In this document: piece after piece, positions 6,124-8,781 of the stretch | Numbering within the stretch: the stretch's first letter is position 1 | How the letters are laid out: each line of letters starts with the position of its first letter | DNA from: Eubacterium sp. UBA3720 | GTDB lineage: Bacteria > Bacillota > Clostridia > Lachnospirales > Lachnospiraceae | Assembly (NCBI GenBank): GCA_002371335.1 | Contig: DFHP01000010.1 | Location: 1 to 8,781 of the forward strand | Direction of reading: 5' to 3' | Length of the DNA: 8,781 nucleotides | Translations under genes and position numbers: made by a program | Notes under the pieces: generated by a model | What the model saw: only the letters and a program-made list of their open reading frames with translations | Database searches by the model: none | Told to the model about the DNA's origin: nothing

Positions 6124-7221
6124 CTAATCATTGTCATAGTCGTCGTAATCATCGTAATCGTCGTAGTCATCATAATCGTCATTGTCATAACTATCATATC
6201 TATCATAATCATCATAATCATAATCATCATAGTCATCATAGTCATCATAACGATCATCATCTGAATCATCGTCATCGTCGTCCGGATCATCCCGGTCGTC
6301 GTCGGGATCGTTCGTTTTGCGGAGGTCGTTTTTGGCCTTTCCCGCAGGGGAATTTCCGGAGGAGGCTTCGTCTGCGGATTCAGAGACAGCGTTCTTTTCC
6401 TCTTTTCGAGAGCTTTTCTCGGGCGCCGGTCCCGGATCTCCGAGGATTTCTCCTTTTTCACCCAGATAATCGGCGATGTTTATGCCGGCTGACTGACAGT
6501 ATCTGATCAGAGCGGACATTGGCATGCCTGCCAGATATTCCGGATTCCATACGGGACGGGCCTGTATCAGGCGAAGGATCAGAGCTGCCTTTCCCGGGGT
6601 GATCCCGTATGTTTTCGCCAGATTTGCAGACGCCTCATCGGGCGTAAAGGTCTGGCCGAGAACAATGCCGTTTCCCAGCAGCGATGTCAGTTTCTGTTCG
6701 GCGTTTTGCGACAGTCTTTGACGCAGTGCTTCGGTGCGGGAAGCGTTTATTCCGTTGACCGAGATCAGGAGAGCGTTTTGGCTCTGTGACAGATATCCTT
6801 CGTTGTACATCAGTCCCAGAAGGGCGTTTACTGCCACGTTGATATCGGTGTTGTGAAGATCCATATCCTGGAGCACGGTCTTGCCGTCTTCGTTGTTTGG
6901 TTCCGCGTCAATGACGCGGCCTGCACGGTTGACAGTAAGTGATACGCTGGGGTTGGCGTCCAGAAATACCGTTGCGTCAGTGAATCGATAGATACGGAAC
7001 CAACCAAGGAAGATAATGGCGAAGCATGCGACGGCCAGGCCGGCCAGTTTCATATATCTTCCGCGGTTTTTCCGCCTGGGCACCGTATCTGCGAGAAACC
7101 AGGCGTCGCTTCCTGCTTTTTCCACAGGCGTATTCCACAGTTTTTCCGCGTGATCCGGGGTCAAAGCAGACACTGCCCTGCGGATGTGTTCATTCACCTG
7201 TTTCTCACTTGGCCCGCTCAT
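6124..7221 (-). CDS. RsgI-type membrane anti-sigma factor with Asp/Tyr-rich C-terminal tail
   Basis: 365-residue single-pass protein, probable regulator of the overlapping sigma factor. Residues 1-56 are a cytoplasmic segment, the likely sigma-binding part. A membrane helix spans about 58-78. An extracytoplasmic domain at 82-156 (ATVFLDANPSVSLTVNRAGRV, then NEDGKTVLQDM and VAVNALLGLMYNEGYLS) has the DVNPS-x-LxVN pattern of the RsgI middle domain. A second helical part, at about 193-255, is also typical of RsgI homologues. A Ser/Glu/Lys linker leads to a 62-residue tail (304-365) with 39 Asp and 13 Tyr, mostly in YDD repeats. The N-terminus does not look like the canonical RsgI sigma-binding domain. 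ATG overlaps the sigma stop (ATGA), preceded by GGGGGTGA, so the two are translationally coupled. What signal it senses is unknown; an acidic tail suggests cation or cell-wall interaction (inference). Confidence 0.82.
   Translation of the reverse strand: MSGPSEKQVNEHIRRAVSALTPDHAEKLWNTPVEKAGSDAWFLADTVPRRKNRGRYMKLAGLAVACFAIIFLGWFRIYRFTDATVFLDANPSVSLTVNRAGRVIDAEPNNEDGKTVLQDMDLHNTDINVAVNALLGLMYNEGYLSQSQNALLISVNGINASRTEALRQRLSQNAEQKLTSLLGNGIVLGQTFTPDEASANLAKTYGITPGKAALILRLIQARPVWNPEYLAGMPMSALIRYCQSAGINIADYLGEKGEILGDPGPAPEKSSRKEEKNAVSESADEASSGNSPAGKAKNDLRKTNDPDDDRDDPDDDDDDSDDDRYDDYDDYDDYDYDDYDRYDSYDNDDYDDYDDYDDYDDYDND
6127..6312 (-). repeat. Degenerate 9-bp tandem repeat encoding the Asp/Tyr tail
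   Basis: Coding DNA for residues 304-365 of the anti-sigma protein. The 3' part consists of degenerate 9-bp units that read Asp-Asp-Tyr (GAT/GAC, GAT/GAC, TAT/TAC) on the minus strand, broken by a few Arg, Ser and Asn codons. The 5' part encodes an Asp-rich run with Pro, Arg and Ser. Synonymous codons alternate between units. This suggests old repeats kept by protein-level selection rather than very recent duplication. Confidence 0.85.
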
Positions 7222-7859
7222 GGCATCACCCCCAATTCACGTTTCAGTCGTTTGATACCCCGACTATATTTTGATAATACTGTGGAAAGCGGCAAATCTA
7301 AAAATCCGGCGATCTCACGGTGTTTCATGCCGCTTACCGCGTGCAGCATGATGATCGTGCAGGTGTCTTCGGGGAGGACGGTAAAGGCTTTTTCAAGGAT
7401 GAGCCGGTCTTCCGCGTTGGATATCTGATCCAAACCCGGATCCGGCATCGGTGGATTTTCATCCATAGGGGCTGTGCGGGAGCGCTGCCTGAACATCATA
7501 AGACAGATGTTTCTGGTGATCGTAAGAATCCATGCCAGCGGCTTACCCTGTGGTTTGTACAGATGGGCGGCGCTGCGGATTTTCAAAAAAGTTTCCTGCA
7601 TGGCGTCCTCCGCGTCGGTGCGGTTCCTCAGGATGCTGAGCGCATAGGCATAGACTGCCGGGGAACATTTTTTATATAGTATATAAAAAGCCTCGCTATC
7701 TTCCGCGGCAATGCGCAAGAACAGAGATTCGTCGATCCGTATAGCGGTCTCTTGAACCGGAGTCTCGTTTATTACTGCCTCGAATATCAGCACATCTGTT
7801 ACCCCCGTGTGTCTTTTCCGTATGATCGAAAAACCCGGCGGCGTCAGTGAGTTAAACAT
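7218..7859 (-). CDS. ECF-family RNA polymerase sigma factor
   Basis: Up to 213 residues. Region 2 covers about 55-127: DSEAFYILYKKCSPAVYAYA, then the RNRTDAEDAMQETFLKI core that binds polymerase, and PLAWILTITRN as in ECF factors. Region 4 covers about 152-206: LEKAFTVLPEDT, then the DNA-binding HREIAGFLDLPLSTVLSKYSR helix-turn-helix. The two are joined by a short linker, with no region 3, which defines the ECF group rather than SigI. The ATG at 7859 has no clear ribosome site. A GTG at 7793, 7 nt after ACGGGGGT, would give 191 residues, a more usual length, and is a serious alternative. The stop overlaps the anti-sigma ATG by 4 bp. A candidate housekeeping promoter lies at the end of the upstream DUF4956 gene. 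Confidence 0.9.
   Translation of the reverse strand: MFNSLTPPGFSIIRKRHTGVTDVLIFEAVINETPVQETAIRIDESLFLRIAAEDSEAFYILYKKCSPAVYAYALSILRNRTDAEDAMQETFLKIRSAAHLYKPQGKPLAWILTITRNICLMMFRQRSRTAPMDENPPMPDPGLDQISNAEDRLILEKAFTVLPEDTCTIIMLHAVSGMKHREIAGFLDLPLSTVLSKYSRGIKRLKRELGVMP
7801..7808 (-). promoter_or_regulatory. Possible ribosome binding site deciding the sigma factor start
   Basis: ACGGGGGT on the minus strand lies 7 nt before an in-frame GTG (7793-7791). The overlapping anti-sigma gene uses a similar GGGGGTGA site. The upstream ATG at 7859 is preceded by AAAAAATCA with no purine-rich SD. The site therefore favours, without proving, a start at 7793. Confidence 0.4.
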
Positions 7860-7907
7860 TGATTTTTTAAAACGAGCCGGAGATCATCTGTCAGTTAAAT
7901 TTATTTA

Positions 7908-7937
7908 ATTATAATATGTTCTTTTCCCTTTCCACAA
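7908..7937 (-). promoter_or_regulatory. Candidate sigma-A type promoter for the sigma/anti-sigma pair
   Basis: On the minus strand TTGTGG (7937-7932) is followed after 18 nt by a perfect TATAAT (7913-7908), which overlaps the DUF4956 stop codon. Transcription would start near 7900, giving a leader of about 41 nt to the ATG at 7859 or about 107 nt to the GTG at 7793. The -10 is consensus and the -35 matches only at TTG. It would let the sigma pair be expressed apart from the VTC-DUF4956 genes. Confidence 0.4.
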
Positions 7938-8577
7938 CCCCCATACTGACAGTAAGGTTTCCGTTACGGCATCTTATCTGATCGATAAAGGTTTTTTCGT
8001 CCCCGGGGTTTCGGAGCTCGAGCCGATAGTTCAGCTCGTACATTGTCCCCATATTTGTGGTTTTTACTCGCCGGAACTGTACGTTTTTTGCGTATTTTTG
8101 AAAAAGATCGTCGAACAGGTCCGCATAGTGCAGATCTTCGGGGATAGTGATCTTCAGGTCCCGCTGACGGGACACGCCCTGTCCGTAACCGGTCTTTTCA
8201 AGAATTACGAGCAGTATCCCTACGGAGACGGTTATGATCGCCGCCAGGGAAATGAATCCCATTCCGACGGCCAGTCCAACGGCCATTGAAAAGAAGAGAA
8301 AGACGATTTCCCATGCGGAGCCGGTGGCGCTTCGGAAACGGACCAGACCGAAAGCTCCAAGGACCGCCACGGAGGTTCCGAGATTTCCGTTGACGATCAT
8401 TATTACGGCAGTGACGAGCAGAGGCATGACGGCGATCACAACTGTGAACCTGCCGGGTTCCTCGCTGGTGATATGATAGACCGCCGATATCACAAGCCCC
8501 AGCAGAAGGCCCGCTGTCATAGCGATGGCGACTGACCGGATATCGAATGTTCCTGCGTGAAATATACTGTTTAACAT
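7909..8577 (-). CDS. DUF4956 membrane protein, partner of VTC-domain protein
   Basis: 222 residues from the ATG at 8577, chosen because GGAGGA lies 7 nt upstream; a longer reading from 8676 would add 33 residues that merely overlap the preceding gene. Hydrophobic segments lie near 14-36, 43-62, 64-78, 91-105 and 107-127. Between them is the hallmark AFGLVRFRSATGSAWEI (75-91) of DUF4956 proteins. Residues 130-222 are a soluble, probably cytoplasmic domain with alternating strands and helices. The biochemical function of the family is not established. It recurrently neighbours VTC-domain polyphosphate polymerase genes, and here overlaps one by 7 bp. That suggests a membrane partner for synthesis or translocation of polyphosphate (inference). 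The sigma factor gene starts 49 bp downstream, with no terminator between. Confidence 0.85.
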   Translation of the reverse strand: MLNSIFHAGTFDIRSVAIAMTAGLLLGLVISAVYHITSEEPGRFTVVIAVMPLLVTAVIMIVNGNLGTSVAVLGAFGLVRFRSATGSAWEIVFLFFSMAVGLAVGMGFISLAAIITVSVGILLVILEKTGYGQGVSRQRDLKITIPEDLHYADLFDDLFQKYAKNVQFRRVKTTNMGTMYELNYRLELRNPGDEKTFIDQIRCRNGNLTVSMGVVEREKNIL

Positions 8578-8781
8578 ATCATTTTCCTCCGATATCTTTG
8601 TAGTTGATGCGGATCTGAGAAGCTGTCGTTTTTCATTTCCGTGAACTGGTGGCTCATGAAAGCTTCCACGTCCCACGCATCATGTTCTTTTCTGTAGATG
8701 TTTCCGTATTTTGAAAAAGATGATGAGTATATATGAAGCCCGGCAAGGATCTCCGAGAACCATTTTGGCACCGCCTGACTG
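8571..8781 (-). CDS. C-terminal end of a VTC-domain (polyphosphate polymerase-type) protein, partial
   Basis: The frame is open from the right edge to a TAA at 8571-8573, giving the last 69 complete residues; the start lies outside the window. The visible part reads SQAVPKWFSEILAGL, then HIYSSSFSKYGNIYRKEHDA. The SFSKYG(N/x)IY stretch after a PKWFSEIL helix is what I recognise as the end of bacterial VTC-domain proteins, relatives of the yeast Vtc4 catalytic domain that makes polyphosphate from ATP. The catalytic Lys/Arg tunnel residues would be upstream and cannot be checked here. The last codons (RRKMIC) also contain the ribosome site and start of DUF4956, so the two genes overlap by 7 bp and are translationally coupled. 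The family call rests on the C-terminus plus the DUF4956 neighbour. Confidence 0.68.
   Translation of the reverse strand, partial: SQAVPKWFSEILAGLHIYSSSFSKYGNIYRKEHDAWDVEAFMSHQFTEMKNDSFSDPHQLQRYRRKMIC

Noticed and set aside
6127..6270. CRISPR-like or microsatellite non-coding repeat
   Set aside because: Units are about 9 bp with no spacers and are in frame within a coding gene.
5973..6506. Met-rich minus frame and His-rich plus frame (166 codons) over the repeat tract
   Set aside because: Both are out-of-frame readings of the GAY-GAY-TAY repeats. The Asp/Tyr frame continues a real RsgI-type protein with a membrane helix and proper start.
7860..7905. ECF-type autoregulatory promoter (AAC ... 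CGTTTT) before the sigma gene
   Set aside because: The spacer of about 19 nt is longer than usual for ECF promoters, and the start would fall almost on the ATG. The TATAAT at 7908-7913 is a better candidate.
8578..8676. 33-residue N-terminal extension of the DUF4956 protein
   Set aside because: The ATG at 8577 has a good SD (GGAGGA) and begins the family's usual N-terminus. The extension only overlaps the VTC gene in another frame.

Overview
The window looks like chromosome of a low-to-mid GC Gram-positive anaerobe, most likely a Clostridia/Lachnospiraceae-type Firmicute. The basis is strong AGGAGG-type ribosome binding sites, a Gram-positive style lipoprotein binding protein, EcsAB- and RsgI-like proteins, and the VTC-domain/DUF4956 gene pair. 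No rRNA, tRNA, CRISPR array, integrase or intact transposase gene is visible.

Layout. (1) Positions 1-2987, minus strand: a binding-protein-dependent ABC importer. A lipoprotein solute-binding protein is followed by a fused two-domain permease that runs off the left edge. A strong intrinsic-terminator-like hairpin sits between them and probably sets a high binding-protein:permease ratio. (2) Positions 2988-3708: a 721-bp divergent intergenic region with no convincing gene. It holds three different inverted-repeat structures: an imperfect 17-bp stem, a perfect 30-bp hairpin, and a roughly 244-bp nested fold-back bounded by 15-bp direct repeats (MITE-like). (3) Positions 3709-5949, plus strand: a tight three-gene operon of a DUF2007 protein, an EcsA-like ABC ATPase and its multi-spanning membrane partner. 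(4) Positions 5950-6123: a convergent intergenic stretch with terminator-like structures. (5) Positions 6124-8781, minus strand: the C-terminal end of a VTC-domain (polyphosphate polymerase-type) protein, a DUF4956 membrane protein, an ECF sigma factor and an RsgI-type membrane anti-sigma factor. The anti-sigma factor ends in an extreme Asp/Tyr tail.

How the genes may work together. The importer and the Ecs-like exporter/secretion module are divergently arranged and functionally separate. The most interesting unit is region 5. VTC and DUF4956 overlap by 7 bp and the sigma and anti-sigma genes overlap by 4 bp. The two pairs are 49 bp apart with no terminator, although a plausible housekeeping promoter sits at the junction. 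A membrane polyphosphate-type system controlled by an ECF sigma/anti-sigma pair with an anionic, potentially cation-binding extracytoplasmic tail is an inference from this arrangement. It is not shown by the sequence.
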